55,876 bases of DNA from Streptomyces mangrovisoli (GCF_000974985.2 NZ_LAVA02000041.1:1-55876); one strand, 5' to 3'; shown: positions 33,385 through 42,864, counted from the stretch's first letter. Notes: generated from the sequence alone by a model not told the origin. Numbers and translations are program-made.

Positions 33385-35021
33385 GCGGCCTCCCGGACCG
33401 CCTCCGCCGAGGTCTCCCGCAGCTCCCCGTCCAGCAGCAGCCAGCGGGTGATGCCGAGGGACTCCAGGAACGACAGGTCGTGGCTGGCCACGATCAGCGC
33501 GCCCTCGTACGACTCCAGGGCGGTCGTCAGCCGCCGTACGCTCGCCATGTCGAGGTTGTTCGTCGGCTCGTCCAGCATCAGCAGCTGGGGCGCCGGCTCG
33601 GCGAGCATCAGCGCCGCGAGCGCCGCCCGGAACCGCTCTCCGCCGGACAGGCCCGCCACCTTCTGGTCCGCCCGCCCGCCCCGGAACAGGAAGCGGGCGA
33701 GCCGGGCCCGGATCCGGTTCGGGGTGGCGTCCGGCGCGAACCGGGCCACGTTCTCGGCGATCGTCAGCTCCTCGTCGAGGACGTCGAGCCGCTGCGGCAG
33801 GAACCGCAGCGGCACCTGCGCCCGCACCTCGCCCGCGACCGGGGCCAGCTCGCCGGCGATCGTGCGCAGCAGCGTCGTCTTGCCCGCGCCGTTGCGCCCG
33901 ACCAGCGCGACCCGCTCGGGGCCGCGCAGGTCGAGGCCGCCCACCCGGGCCCCGAAGGGCAGCTCCAGGTCCAGCGCGGTGAGCACGGTCCGGCCCGGCG
34001 GGACGGCGGTGTACGGCAGCTCGACGCGGATCTCGTCGTCGTCCCGTACGGCCTCCACCGCCTCGTCGAGCCGCCCCCTGGCCTCGGTGAGCCGCTCCTC
34101 GTGCAGGATGCGGTGCTTGCCCGCGGACTCCTGTGCCGCGCGTTTGCGCGCCCCCATGACGATCTTGGGCTCGCGCTTCTGGTCGTGCATCTTCTGCCCG
34201 TAGCGCTTGCGGCGGGCCAACTTCATCTGGGCGTAGCTCAGTTCGCGCTTCTGCCGGCGTACGTCCGCCTCGGCGACGCGCACCATCCGCTCGGCCGCCT
34301 CCTGTTCGACGGCCAACGCCTCTTCGTAGGCGGTGAAGTTGCCGCCGTACCAGGTCACCTCGCCGGACCGCAGATCGGCGATCTGGTCGACCAGGTCGAG
34401 GAGTTCACGGTCGTGGCTGACCACCACCAGCACCCCGGGCCAGGCCGCGACCGCCGCGTACAGCCGGCGGCGGGCGTACAGGTCGAGGTTGTTGGTGGGC
34501 TCGTCGAGCAGCAGGACGTCGGGGCGGCGCAGCAGCAGCGCGGCGAGCCGCAGCAGCACCGACTCGCCGCCCGAGATCTCGCCGACCGTGCGGTCCAGGC
34601 CGATGTGGCCGAGCCCGAGTTCGCCCAGGGCGGCGAGGGCGCGTTCCTCGACGTCCCAGTCGTCGCCGAGGGTCTCGAAGTGCTCCTCGGCGGCGTCGCC
34701 CGCCTCGATCGCGTGCAGGGCGCGGCGGCGCGCGGCGATGCCGAGCACCTCGTCGACCTGGAGGCCGGTGTCGAGGGTGACGTTCTGCGGCAGGTGGCCG
34801 ATCTCGCCGCTCACCCGCACGGTGCCGCCGGACGGCACGAGATCGCCGGCGATCAGCTTCAGCAGGGTGGACTTCCCTGAGCCGTTCACCCCGACGAGCC
34901 CGGTGCGGCCGGGGCCGAAGGCGATGTCGAGGCCGTCCAGGACGGGGGTGCCGTCGGGCCAGGAGAAGGACAGCGACGTGCAGATGAGGGACGGGGCGGA
35001 GAAGGGTGAGGAAGATGACAT
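33381..35021 (-). CDS. ABC-F family ATPase
   Basis: This 546-residue soluble protein has two ABC cassettes and no membrane segments. Cassette 1 has Walker A G-V-N-G-S-G-K-S-T (44-52), signature I-S-G-G-E and Walker B L-L-L-D-E-P-T-N-N-L-D. The basic linker (Q-K-R-E-L-S-Y-A-Q-M-K-L-A-R-R-K-R-Y-G) and cassette 2 (G-R-N-G-A-G-K-T-T, L-S-G-G-E, L-M-L-D-E-P-T-N-N-L-D) follow. ABC-F proteins act on ribosomes; some dislodge antibiotics, others assist translation. The sequence alone does not decide which. A 326-base leader region with hairpins and a small reading frame suggests antibiotic- or translation-dependent attenuation. Confidence 0.93.
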   Translation of the reverse strand: MSSSSPFSAPSLICTSLSFSWPDGTPVLDGLDIAFGPGRTGLVGVNGSGKSTLLKLIAGDLVPSGGTVRVSGEIGHLPQNVTLDTGLQVDEVLGIAARRRALHAIEAGDAAEEHFETLGDDWDVEERALAALGELGLGHIGLDRTVGEISGGESVLLRLAALLLRRPDVLLLDEPTNNLDLYARRRLYAAVAAWPGVLVVVSHDRELLDLVDQIADLRSGEVTWYGGNFTAYEEALAVEQEAAERMVRVAEADVRRQKRELSYAQMKLARRKRYGQKMHDQKREPKIVMGARKRAAQESAGKHRILHEERLTEARGRLDEAVEAVRDDDEIRVELPYTAVPPGRTVLTALDLELPFGARVGGLDLRGPERVALVGRNGAGKTTLLRTIAGELAPVAGEVRAQVPLRFLPQRLDVLDEELTIAENVARFAPDATPNRIRARLARFLFRGGRADQKVAGLSGGERFRAALAALMLAEPAPQLLMLDEPTNNLDMASVRRLTTALESYEGALIVASHDLSFLESLGITRWLLLDGELRETSAEAVREAA

Positions 35022-35347
35022 GCGGGCCTCGCGGTCGCTCGAAGCGGAAGGGTGAACGCGTTTCGAGACACCGCGGGCGGGACGGGACGTCCTGGGGCAG
35101 CAGGGAGAAAGCAGAGAAGGCCTGCTGCGGAGGACGGCTCAAGTGCCGAGGTCGTACGCCACGCACACACCTCGCGGGTGTGACGCGGTGTCCCGGGACC
35201 TCAGACGAGCAACGTCCTTCTCCATTCGACGGCAACAGAACCGTCGTACACGGTAGGGAGGGACGGGCGGGTGCGTCAACGCAATTGAACCCGGACGACG
35301 GCCGGCAACCCGGCGGCGGCCGGGGGCTTCCGTACGAGCCGCGCCGC
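35022..35347 (-). promoter_or_regulatory. Leader region of the ABC-F gene with three inverted repeats
   Basis: In this 326-base gap, reading on the minus strand, a 6-bp hairpin CACACC/GGTGTG (35166-35182) lies within a short frame. An 8-bp hairpin GCAGCAGG/CCTGCTGC (35097-35128) and a CTCGAA/TTCGAG pair (35038-35067) close to the Shine-Dalgarno GAGG (about 35027-35030) follow. This layout fits translational or transcriptional attenuation but is unproven. Confidence 0.5.
35139..35225 (-). CDS. Possible 28-residue leader peptide of the ABC-F gene
   Basis: ATG 35225 to TGA 35139 encodes 28 residues starting M-E-K-D-V-A-R-L-R-S. No clear Shine-Dalgarno precedes it. Inside it, GGAGAAGG is followed by a TTG-CTC-GTC-TGA mini-frame that could equally be the translated leader. 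The stop precedes the 8-bp hairpin by about 10 bases, a typical attenuator geometry. Translation is not demonstrated. Confidence 0.3.
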   Translation of the reverse strand: MEKDVARLRSRDTASHPRGVCVAYDLGT

Positions 35348-35761
35348 TCAGGCGTCGCGCATCAGCTCCGCGAGGGCCTCGTCCAGATCCGTCTGGAGGT
35401 GCTCCAGACCCACCGGGACCAGCGCGTTCGCGGCTTCGAGGAAGCGGCGGATCTCACCCGAGCGGACATGCACCACGGCGGTGCCCTCGGGGGCGTGGAA
35501 CTCCAGCACCGTGCGGTCGTAGCCGTACGGCCGCACGCGCACGTCGCCCTGGCCCTCGGCGGTCCGCAGACCGGCGGCGAGCAGCTCGCGGGCGAAGATC
35601 CAGCAGACCTCGACGCCCTCCAGGGTCGCCGGGGCCGGGAAGGTCATGCGGACGGCGAACGGATCGCTCCGGTCGTAGTGCAGCGTCGCGGGGATGCTCG
35701 GCATCCGCGGCGCGGCGGCGACGAGTCGGGCCTCTACGGACTGCTCGATGACGGTGGACAA
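35348..35761 (-). CDS. ssgD: SsgA-like sporulation/cell-division protein (SsgD-like)
   Basis: This 137-residue SALP (SsgA-like) protein of the family unique to sporulating actinomycetes helps control septum placement, wall remodelling and spore maturation. It starts at TTG 35761 (S-T-V-I-E-Q-S-V-E-A-R-L), with GGGAG about 10 bases upstream. Family blocks A-T-L-H-Y-D-R-S-D-P-F-A-V-R-M-T-F, W-I-F-A-R-E-L-L-A-A-G-L and G-D-V-R-V-R-P are present. The sequence agrees with what I remember of S. coelicolor SsgD, so that symbol is offered tentatively. Three 15-bp direct repeats lie ~150 bases upstream. Confidence 0.87.
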   Translation of the reverse strand: MSTVIEQSVEARLVAAAPRMPSIPATLHYDRSDPFAVRMTFPAPATLEGVEVCWIFARELLAAGLRTAEGQGDVRVRPYGYDRTVLEFHAPEGTAVVHVRSGEIRRFLEAANALVPVGLEHLQTDLDEALAELMRDA

Positions 35762-36123
35762 GGCCTTGCTCCCTCGTGGGCTGCGGGACGGACTTCCGGG
35801 CGGACGGGCGGACGGGCGGACGGGACCGGGCGCGGGCCAAGACCCGGGCACGGAAGGAGACGTCGGAACGGGCCGATCCGTGCACACCGATGACGAGTGA
35901 CCTCTGTCACCGCGTTCATGCACACCGTGCTCATGCGCACCGCGTTCGTGCATACCGGTCACGGATCCCTGGATCTGTGCTCTCGCTCGATCCATGGTCC
36001 CTTCCGGGTGCGGTAGTTGGTGCGTCGAGACGGGGTGGAGCGGGCCGGTCCGGTGCACTAGCTTCGCCCGCCGCGGGGCGTAGGGGAAGTGGGCGACGGG
36101 AGAGGCGTACGCTCGTCGGCACC
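35762..36123. other. 362-base divergent intergenic region with direct repeats
   Basis: Near 35796-35822 is a GGGCGGAC unit repeated three times. At 35908-35952 are three near-identical 15-bp repeats (CACCGCGTTCATGCA type). A TACGCT hexamer at 36108-36113 may be the -10 of endonuclease V. No gene is supported. Confidence 0.5.
35908..35952. repeat. Three 15-bp direct repeats upstream of ssgD-like gene
   Basis: CACCGCGTTCATGCA (35908), CACCGTGCTCATGCG (35923) and CACCGCGTTCGTGCA (35938) follow each other without gaps. Head-to-tail sites at 15-bp period could bind a regulator, or may be slippage products. Confidence 0.65.
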
Positions 36124-36816
36124 ATGACGTCCGTACGTGTTCCGGCGGGATCGCCCGCCACGGAGGAAGAGGCCCGCGCGGTGCAGGACGCGCTGCGCGC
36201 GCGGGTGGTGCTCGACGAGCCGGGGCCGCCGGCCGGATCGGGGTACGTCACCGGGGTCGACGTCGCCTACGACGACGAGCGGGACGTCGTCGCGGCGGCG
36301 GCCGTCGTGCTGGACGCGGCGACGCTGGACGTGGTCGCCGAGGCCACCGCCGTGGGTCCGGTCCCGTTCCCGTACGTGCCCGGCCTGCTCGCGTTCCGCG
36401 AGATCCCGGCCGTCCTGGCCGCCCTGGAGCGGCTCCCGGTGGCCCCGGGCCTCGTCGTCTGCGACGGCTACGGCCGCGCGCACCCGCGCCGCTTCGGCCT
36501 GGCGAGCCACCTCGGCGTCCTCACCGGCCTGCCGACGATCGGCGTGGCGAAGAACCCCTTCATGTTCGCGTACGACGATCCCGGGGCGGCGCGGGGTTCC
36601 TGGTCGCCGCTGCTGGCGGACGACGGCGAGGAGGTGGGGCGCGCGCTGCGGACGAGGGCGGGCGTCAAGCCGGTGTTCGTCTCGGTGGGACACCGGGTGA
36701 GTCTGGCGGGGGCCTGCGCGCATACGCTGGCGCTGGCCTCGGCGTATCGGTTGCCGGAGACCACGCGGCGGGCGGACGCCCTGTGCCGGCGAGCCCTCCG
36801 AGAAACCACAACCTGA
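36124..36816 (+). CDS. nfi: Endonuclease V
   Basis: This 230-residue deoxyinosine endonuclease cuts near deaminated adenine in DNA. Catalytic Asp46 lies in G-V-D-V-A-Y-D, Glu93 in P-Y-V-P-G-L-L-A-F-R-E, Asp114 in D-G-Y-G-R-A-H-P-R-R-F-G, and G-V-A-K-N-P-F matches the family lysine loop. A TACGCT hexamer ends ten bases before the ATG and no Shine-Dalgarno is present, so the message may have a very short or no leader. The gene is alone on its strand and followed by a repeat array. Confidence 0.93.
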   Translation: MTSVRVPAGSPATEEEARAVQDALRARVVLDEPGPPAGSGYVTGVDVAYDDERDVVAAAAVVLDAATLDVVAEATAVGPVPFPYVPGLLAFREIPAVLAALERLPVAPGLVVCDGYGRAHPRRFGLASHLGVLTGLPTIGVAKNPFMFAYDDPGAARGSWSPLLADDGEEVGRALRTRAGVKPVFVSVGHRVSLAGACAHTLALASAYRLPETTRRADALCRRALRETTT

Positions 36817-36850
36817 GCCCCCACGCCCCCGCACCCACGAACCGGCCTGT

Positions 36851-37102
36851 TCGCGCAGTTCCCCGCGCCCCTTTGGGGTTTGTGGGTCTCTGCGGCCCGG
36901 TGGGGCCCCTTCGCGCAGTTCCCCGCGCCCCTTTCGCGGCACGGGTGCGAGGCGCGCCTGCAAGGGGCGCGGGGAACTGCGCGACCAGCCCCCACCGACC
37001 CGCAGACGGACGCGTTCCTCAGGGGCGCGGGGAACTGCGCGAAGGGGTCCCACCGGCCCGCGGGGGCAGACCCGCCGTTCAGGGGCGCGAGGAACCGCGC
37101 GA
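36851..37102. repeat. Array of five interspersed GGGGCGCGGGGAACTGCGCG repeats
   Basis: This fills the 302-base gap 36817-37118. Copies are at 36851-36872 and 36911-36932 (reverse orientation), 36963-36984, 37021-37042 and 37081-37102 (forward; the last is diverged), spaced about 60 bases. Flanking CCCCACCGGCCCGCAG-like sequence accompanies most copies. The mixed orientation lets the array fold into large hairpins between convergent nfi and the reductase gene. Confidence 0.85.
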
Positions 37103-37118
37103 ACGGGCCAGGGTGGGT

Positions 37119-38303
37119 TCAGAACGTGGCTGCCACGCGGAACGTGATGCCCGCCGAGCGCAGGCGCGCCGTCAACGCGTCGCCCATCGCCGCCACCGGC
37201 GTGACCTGCCCCGCCGTCACCGGCAGCCCCGCGTCCAGCGCGAGCGCCATCGCCGCCTCCGCGAACATCTTCGCCGTCTCGCCGTACCCCGGATCGCCGC
37301 CCGAGACCTCCGTGAACACCCGCCGGCCACCCCCCTCCCCGACGAACCGCACCGAGAACCAGCTCCGCGCCCGCTTCTCCGCGCTCGGCCCGTCGCCCGG
37401 CTCCAGCCGGCCCGACAGCCAGCGGCGCGCGGCCGGCAGCTGCGCGGCGGCGAACAGCGCGCCGACCGCCGCGACCCCGCCGACGGCGACCGGCAGGTGC
37501 CGGACGGCGGCGTAGTGGCGGTAGCGGAAGTCGGGCCCGTAGCGCGCGAGCGCCTTCGCGGAGCGGCGTACGACCTGCGCGTCGATGGTGGGCAGCGGCA
37601 GCGCCCACGCGCCGATCTCGCCCGCGTACCGCGGCGCCCCGGCCGGCGCGGACACCCGCCGGCCGACCAGCCGCGGCTCGTGCCGCCCGCGGTCCCGCGC
37701 GGCGGCGATCATCTGCCGGCCGCGGGCGAACTGGTTGAGCGCGGAGGCGAAGGTCCCACCGGAGAACGTGGCGTCGGCGCGCACGTAGCCGTCCACGGTG
37801 ATCGGCACGTCCTCGGGCAGCTGCTGGACGGTGAAGTACGCGCCGAGGTCGTGCGGCACCGAGTCGAAGCCGCAGGCGTGCAGCAGCCGGGCGCCGGTCT
37901 CGCGGGCGCGGGCGTCGTGCCGGACGTAGACCAGGTCCACGAACTCCGGCTCGCCGGTCAGGTCGAGATAGTCGGCGCCGGTGTCCGCGCAGGCGGCGAC
38001 GAGCTCCTCGCCGTAGGTGACGTAGGGGCCGACGGTCGTGGCGACCACGCGGGCCTGCTCGGCGAGGGCGCGCAGCGAGGCGGCGTCGGACACGTCGGCC
38101 CGCAGCAGGCCGACGTCCTTGCCGCCGCCCGGGAGCCCCTCGCGCAGCCGCTCCAGCTTCGCCTCGCTGCGGCCCGCGATCGCCCAGCGCAGATCGTCGG
38201 GGGCATGTTCGGCGAGATACTCCGCGGTGAGTCGCCCGACGAAGCCGGTGGCTCCGAAGAGCACGATGTCGTACGGACGGTCCGTCCTCTTCAGCCTGCT
38301 CAT
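37119..38303 (-). CDS. Saccharopine-dehydrogenase-like / trans-acting enoyl-reductase-like oxidoreductase
   Basis: This is a 394-residue protein with an N-terminal Rossmann fold, V-L-F-G-A-T-G-F-V-G-R-L-T-A-E-Y-L (14-30), then G-R-S-E-A-K-L-E, T-T-V-G-P-Y-V-T-Y-G and Y-L-D-L-T-G-E-P-E-F. This is the pattern of the saccharopine dehydrogenase-like group that includes mycobacterial trans-acting enoyl reductase Rv2953. A hydrophobic stretch near 275-300 may attach it to the membrane. The substrate is unknown. It is divergent from the MmcQ/YjbR gene 91 bases away. Confidence 0.87.
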   Translation of the reverse strand: MSRLKRTDRPYDIVLFGATGFVGRLTAEYLAEHAPDDLRWAIAGRSEAKLERLREGLPGGGKDVGLLRADVSDAASLRALAEQARVVATTVGPYVTYGEELVAACADTGADYLDLTGEPEFVDLVYVRHDARARETGARLLHACGFDSVPHDLGAYFTVQQLPEDVPITVDGYVRADATFSGGTFASALNQFARGRQMIAAARDRGRHEPRLVGRRVSAPAGAPRYAGEIGAWALPLPTIDAQVVRRSAKALARYGPDFRYRHYAAVRHLPVAVGGVAAVGALFAAAQLPAARRWLSGRLEPGDGPSAEKRARSWFSVRFVGEGGGRRVFTEVSGGDPGYGETAKMFAEAAMALALDAGLPVTAGQVTPVAAMGDALTARLRSAGITFRVAATF

Positions 38304-38394
38304 GACACCCCTCGGTCGTGCGACCCGCGCCGCTGTCGGTGGCTGAGGCTAGCGTGAGGGGTGCGGAGCTTGACGAGGAGCCCGGAGGTGAGCG

Positions 38395-38775
38395 GTGGCC
38401 GTACCGAAGAACGCCCTGACGAAGTGGGAAAAGGTACGCCACTTCGCCCTCGGCCTGCCGGGCGCGGTCGAGGAGTTCCCGTGGGGGGAGACCGTCGCGA
38501 AGGTCAACAAGAAGGTGTTCGCGTTCCTCGGTACGCCGGACGGCGACCACCCCTTGGCGATCACGGTGAAGCTCACGGACGAGGCCGTCCACGCCCACGC
38601 GCTGACCGCTCCCGGCGCGGAACCGGCCGGTTACGGCCTCGGCAAGGCGGGCTGGGTCCGCGTCCCCCTGGCGGAGAAGGGCGCCCCGCCCGCCGACCTC
38701 CTGTGCGACTGGGTCGAGGAGAGCTACCGGGCGATAGCCCCCAAGCGCCTGACAGCGGAACTGGATCCCCGCTGA
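38395..38775 (+). CDS. MmcQ/YjbR-family protein
   Basis: GTG 38395 follows GGAGG at 6 bases. The 126-residue protein has the compact MmcQ/YjbR fold, related to CyaY-like double-wing DNA-binding domains: A-L-G-L-P-G-A-V-E-E-F-P-W-G, T-V-A-K-V-N-K-K-V-F-A-F-L and W-V-E-E-S-Y-R-A-I-A-P-K. Molecular function is not known. Confidence 0.88.
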   Translation: MAVPKNALTKWEKVRHFALGLPGAVEEFPWGETVAKVNKKVFAFLGTPDGDHPLAITVKLTDEAVHAHALTAPGAEPAGYGLGKAGWVRVPLAEKGAPPADLLCDWVEESYRAIAPKRLTAELDPR

Positions 38776-38945
38776 GCCCGCCCCCTTCCGTGTGTGCTCT
38801 CACGGCTGACGGCTGACGGCTGACGGCTGGTCCTTCCGGCCCGCCGGCCCGCCGTGCCCCGGACGGCTCACGGCTCCCGAGCCGCCGTGCCCCCGGACGG
38901 CCGGGCGCCGAGCACCATGGTCCTCCGCGGGCCCGCCGTGGCTTG

Positions 38946-39035
38946 TCGCGCAGTTCCCCGCGCCCCTGAAAAGCCCGCGCCTGGCAGCGCCCCCGTAGGG
39001 GCGCAGGTTTTTCAGGGGCGCGGGGAACTGCGCGA
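38946..39035. repeat. Perfect 27-bp inverted pair of interspersed repeats
   Basis: Two copies of the GGGGCGCGGGGAACTGCGCG element face each other (38946-38972 and 39009-39035) with extra TTTTCA pairing, giving 27 perfect pairs and a 36-base loop. In RNA this would be a very stable stem, well placed to end transcripts from the MmcQ/YjbR gene. Confidence 0.85.
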
Positions 39036-39171
39036 AAGGGCCCCACCGGGCCGCAGGCGGGGTGCTGCGGCCGTTCCCGGCCCGTGGCGCCCCCCCCGGA
39101 CGGCCCGTTCCTGTCCGGGCGGTCTTCGCGGAGCCGAGGCACACTTGGCTAAGCGCTTGCTCTTTCGGGGC

Positions 39172-39226
39172 TTGTGCCGGGTGGAACGTGTTCTTAGCAT
39201 CATTGGTGTTACATCGGTTGTGTCAC
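39172..39226 (+). promoter_or_regulatory. Promoter and operator of the beta-oxidation operon
   Basis: TTGTGC (39172-39177), a 17-base spacer and TAGCAT (39195-39200) precede an imperfect inverted repeat, GTGTTACA (39206-39213) and TGTGTCAC (39219-39226), placed where a repressor would block the transcription start. The Shine-Dalgarno GGGGG lies just before ATG 39242. Confidence 0.55.
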
Positions 39227-39241
39227 AGCACAGGGGGCCGG

Positions 39242-40371
39242 ATGACAACGGCAAGGACGCCGCAGGGGCCGCTCGCCGGCGTGCGGGTGGTCGAGCTGGC
39301 CGGGATCGGGCCGGGGCCGTTCGCCGCCATGCTGCTCGGCGACCTCGGCGCCGACGTGGTGCGCGTGGACCGGCCCGGCGGCCAGGGCCTCGGCATCGAC
39401 CCGGCGCACGACGTCACCAACCGCAACAAGCGGTCGGTCGTGCTCGACCTGAAGGCCGCCGACGGGGCCGCGCGCGTGCTGGACCTCGTCGCCCGCGCCG
39501 ACGTGCTCGTCGAGGGGTTCCGGCCGGGCGTCGCGGAGCGGCTCGGCGTCGGGCCCGCGGACTGCCACGCCCGCAACCCCGCGCTGGTCTACGGCCGGAT
39601 GACCGGCTGGGGCCAGGACGGGCCGCTCGCCCAGCGCGCCGGGCACGACATCGCCTACCTCGCCCTCACCGGCACCCTCGGCATGATCGGCGGGCCGGAC
39701 CAGCCGCCGCCGCCCCCGGCCAACCTGCTCGGCGACTACGCGGGCGGCTCGCTCTACCTCGTCGTCGGCGTCCTCGCCGCCCTGCACCACGCCCGCGCCA
39801 CCGGCACCGGGCAGGTCGTCGACGCGGCGATCGTGGACGGCGCCGCGCACCTGTCCACGATGATCCACGGCATGGTCGCCGCGGGCGGCTGGCAGGACCG
39901 GCGCGGAGCCAACCTGCTCGACGGCGGCTGCCCGTACTACGGCACCTACGAGACCGCCGACGGGCGCCACATGGCCGTAGGAGCGCTGGAGCCGCAGTTC
40001 TACGCCGAGTTCCTGCGCCTGATGGACCTGGCGGAGCACGCCGACGCCCGCCGGGACCCGGCCCGCTGGGACGACCTGCGCGCCGCCGTGACGGCCCGCT
40101 TCAAGTCCCGTACCCGCGACGAGTGGACGGCCGTCTTCGAGGGCTCCGACGCCTGCGTGGCACCCGTGCTGTCGCTGCGCGAGGCCCCCGGCCACCCGCA
40201 CCTCGCCGCGCGCGGCACCTTCACGGACGCCGCGGGCATCACCCAGCCCGCGCCGGCGCCCCGCTTCTCCGCCACCCCGTCCGCCGTCCCCGGCGGACCC
40301 GCACTGCCGGACGCCGACCGGGCGGACGTCGCCCGCGACTGGGACGTACCCGACCTCATGAAGGGCCTCGC

Positions 40372-40375
<4 letters not shown>
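39242..40375 (+). CDS. Alpha-methylacyl-CoA racemase-like family III CoA enzyme
   Basis: This 377-residue member of the CaiB/BaiF family has an N-terminal G-V-R-V-V-E-L-A-G-I-G-P-G-P-F-A-A-M-L-L-G-D-L-G-A-D-V motif. His135 (A-G-H-D-I) and Asp165 (L-G-D-Y-A-G-G) are 30 residues apart, as for the acid/base pair of mycobacterial alpha-methylacyl-CoA racemase, which favours a racemase over a CoA transferase. Epimerising 2-methyl branches would prepare branched acyl-CoAs for the downstream acyl-CoA dehydrogenase. It overlaps that gene by ATGA (40372-40375). Confidence 0.88.
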
Positions 40376-41535
<1,160 letters not shown>

Positions 41536-41614
41536 GACGGCGACCGCCGCGACGACCAGGGCCCGACCGCGGGCCCGAACCGCTCGACCGACCCTCCCCC
41601 CGAAAGGCTTTCCC

Positions 41615-42829
41615 GTGAGCACCGAAGCGTACGTGTACGACGCGATCCGCACCCCGCGCGGCCGCGGCAAGGCGAACGGCGCCCTGCACGGCACGAAGCC
41701 CATCGACCTGGTCGTGGGCCTCATCCACGAGATCCGCGCCCGCTTCCCGGGCCTGGACCCGGCCGCGATCGACGACGTCGTGCTCGGTGTCGTCGGCCCC
41801 GTCGGCGACCAGGGCTCCGACATCGCCCGGATCGCCGCGATCGCCGCCGGCCTGCCCGACACCGTCGCCGGCGTCCAGGAGAACCGCTTCTGCGCCTCCG
41901 GCCTCGAAGCTGTCAACATGGCCGCGATGAAGGTCCGTTCGGGCTGGGAGGACCTGGTCCTCGCGGGCGGCGTCGAGTCGATGTCCCGGGTGCCGATGGC
42001 CTCCGACGGCGGCGCCTGGTTCGCCGACCCGATGACCAACCTCGCCACCAACTTCGTGCCGCAGGGCATCGGCGCCGACCTCATCGCCACCATCGAGGGC
42101 TTCTCCCGCCGCGACGTCGACGAGTACGCGGCCCTCTCGCAGGAGCGCGCCGCCGACGCGATCAAGGACGGCCGCTTCGACCGCTCCGTCGTCCCCGTCA
42201 AGGACCGCGCGGGCCTGGTCGTCCTCGACCACGACGAGTTCCCGCGCCCCGGCACCACCGCCGACTCCCTGGCCAAGCTGAAGCCGTCGTTCGCCGACAT
42301 CGGCGAGCTGGGCGGGTTCGACGCCGTGGCGCTCCAGAAGTACCACTGGGTCGAGAAGATCGACCACGTCCACCACGCGGGCAACTCCTCCGGCATCGTC
42401 GACGGCGCCTCGCTGGTGGCGATCGGCTCCAAGGAGGTCGGCGAGCGCCACGGCCTGACCCCGCGCGCCCGGATCGTCTCCGCGGCCGTCTCCGGCTCCG
42501 AGCCGACGATCATGCTGACCGGCCCCGCCCCCGCCACCCGCAAGGCTCTCGCGAAGGCGGGCCTGACCATCGACGACATCGACCTCGTCGAGATCAACGA
42601 GGCGTTCGCGGCGGTCGTCCTGCGCTTCGTGAAGGACATGGGCCTCTCCCTCGACAAGGTCAACGTCAACGGCGGCGCGATCGCGCTCGGCCACCCGCTC
42701 GGCGCCACCGGCGCGATGATCCTCGGCACCCTCGTGGACGAACTGGAGCGCCAGGACAAGCGGTTCGGCCTCGCCACCCTGTGCGTGGGCGGCGGCATGG
42801 GCATCGCCACCATCGTCGAGCGCATCTGA
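41615..42829 (+). CDS. fadA: Acetyl-CoA C-acyltransferase (thiolase, FadA-type)
   Basis: GTG 41615 follows GAAAGG; 404 residues. It catalyses thiolytic cleavage of 3-ketoacyl-CoA. Nucleophile Cys93 lies in N-R-F-C-A-S-G-L-E; the His motif G-G-A-I-A-L-G-H-P-L-G-A-T-G and C-terminal L-C-V-G-G-G-M-G complete the site. It sits 35 bases before the FadB-type gene, the usual fadA-fadB pairing, in one operon with the dehydrogenase. Confidence 0.95.
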   Translation: MSTEAYVYDAIRTPRGRGKANGALHGTKPIDLVVGLIHEIRARFPGLDPAAIDDVVLGVVGPVGDQGSDIARIAAIAAGLPDTVAGVQENRFCASGLEAVNMAAMKVRSGWEDLVLAGGVESMSRVPMASDGGAWFADPMTNLATNFVPQGIGADLIATIEGFSRRDVDEYAALSQERAADAIKDGRFDRSVVPVKDRAGLVVLDHDEFPRPGTTADSLAKLKPSFADIGELGGFDAVALQKYHWVEKIDHVHHAGNSSGIVDGASLVAIGSKEVGERHGLTPRARIVSAAVSGSEPTIMLTGPAPATRKALAKAGLTIDDIDLVEINEAFAAVVLRFVKDMGLSLDKVNVNGGAIALGHPLGATGAMILGTLVDELERQDKRFGLATLCVGGGMGIATIVERI

Positions 42830-42864
42830 CCCCCCTCCCGACGGATCACACGGAGCACATCCAC

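Larger units (their letters stand above)
38776..39241. other. 466-base intergenic region with repeats and promoter
   Basis: It holds a 7-bp ACGGCTG unit repeated four times (38802-38829), two direct copies of CCGCCGTGCCCCGGACGG-like sequence (38848-38900), a long perfect inverted pair (38946-39035) and the promoter/operator of the beta-oxidation operon (39172-39226). No gene is supported. Confidence 0.6.

Noticed and set aside
36851..37102. Regularly spaced repeats that at first look like a CRISPR array
   Set aside because: Copies are in both orientations, the 'spacers' share sequence with one another, the core also occurs singly elsewhere in the window, and no cas genes are near.
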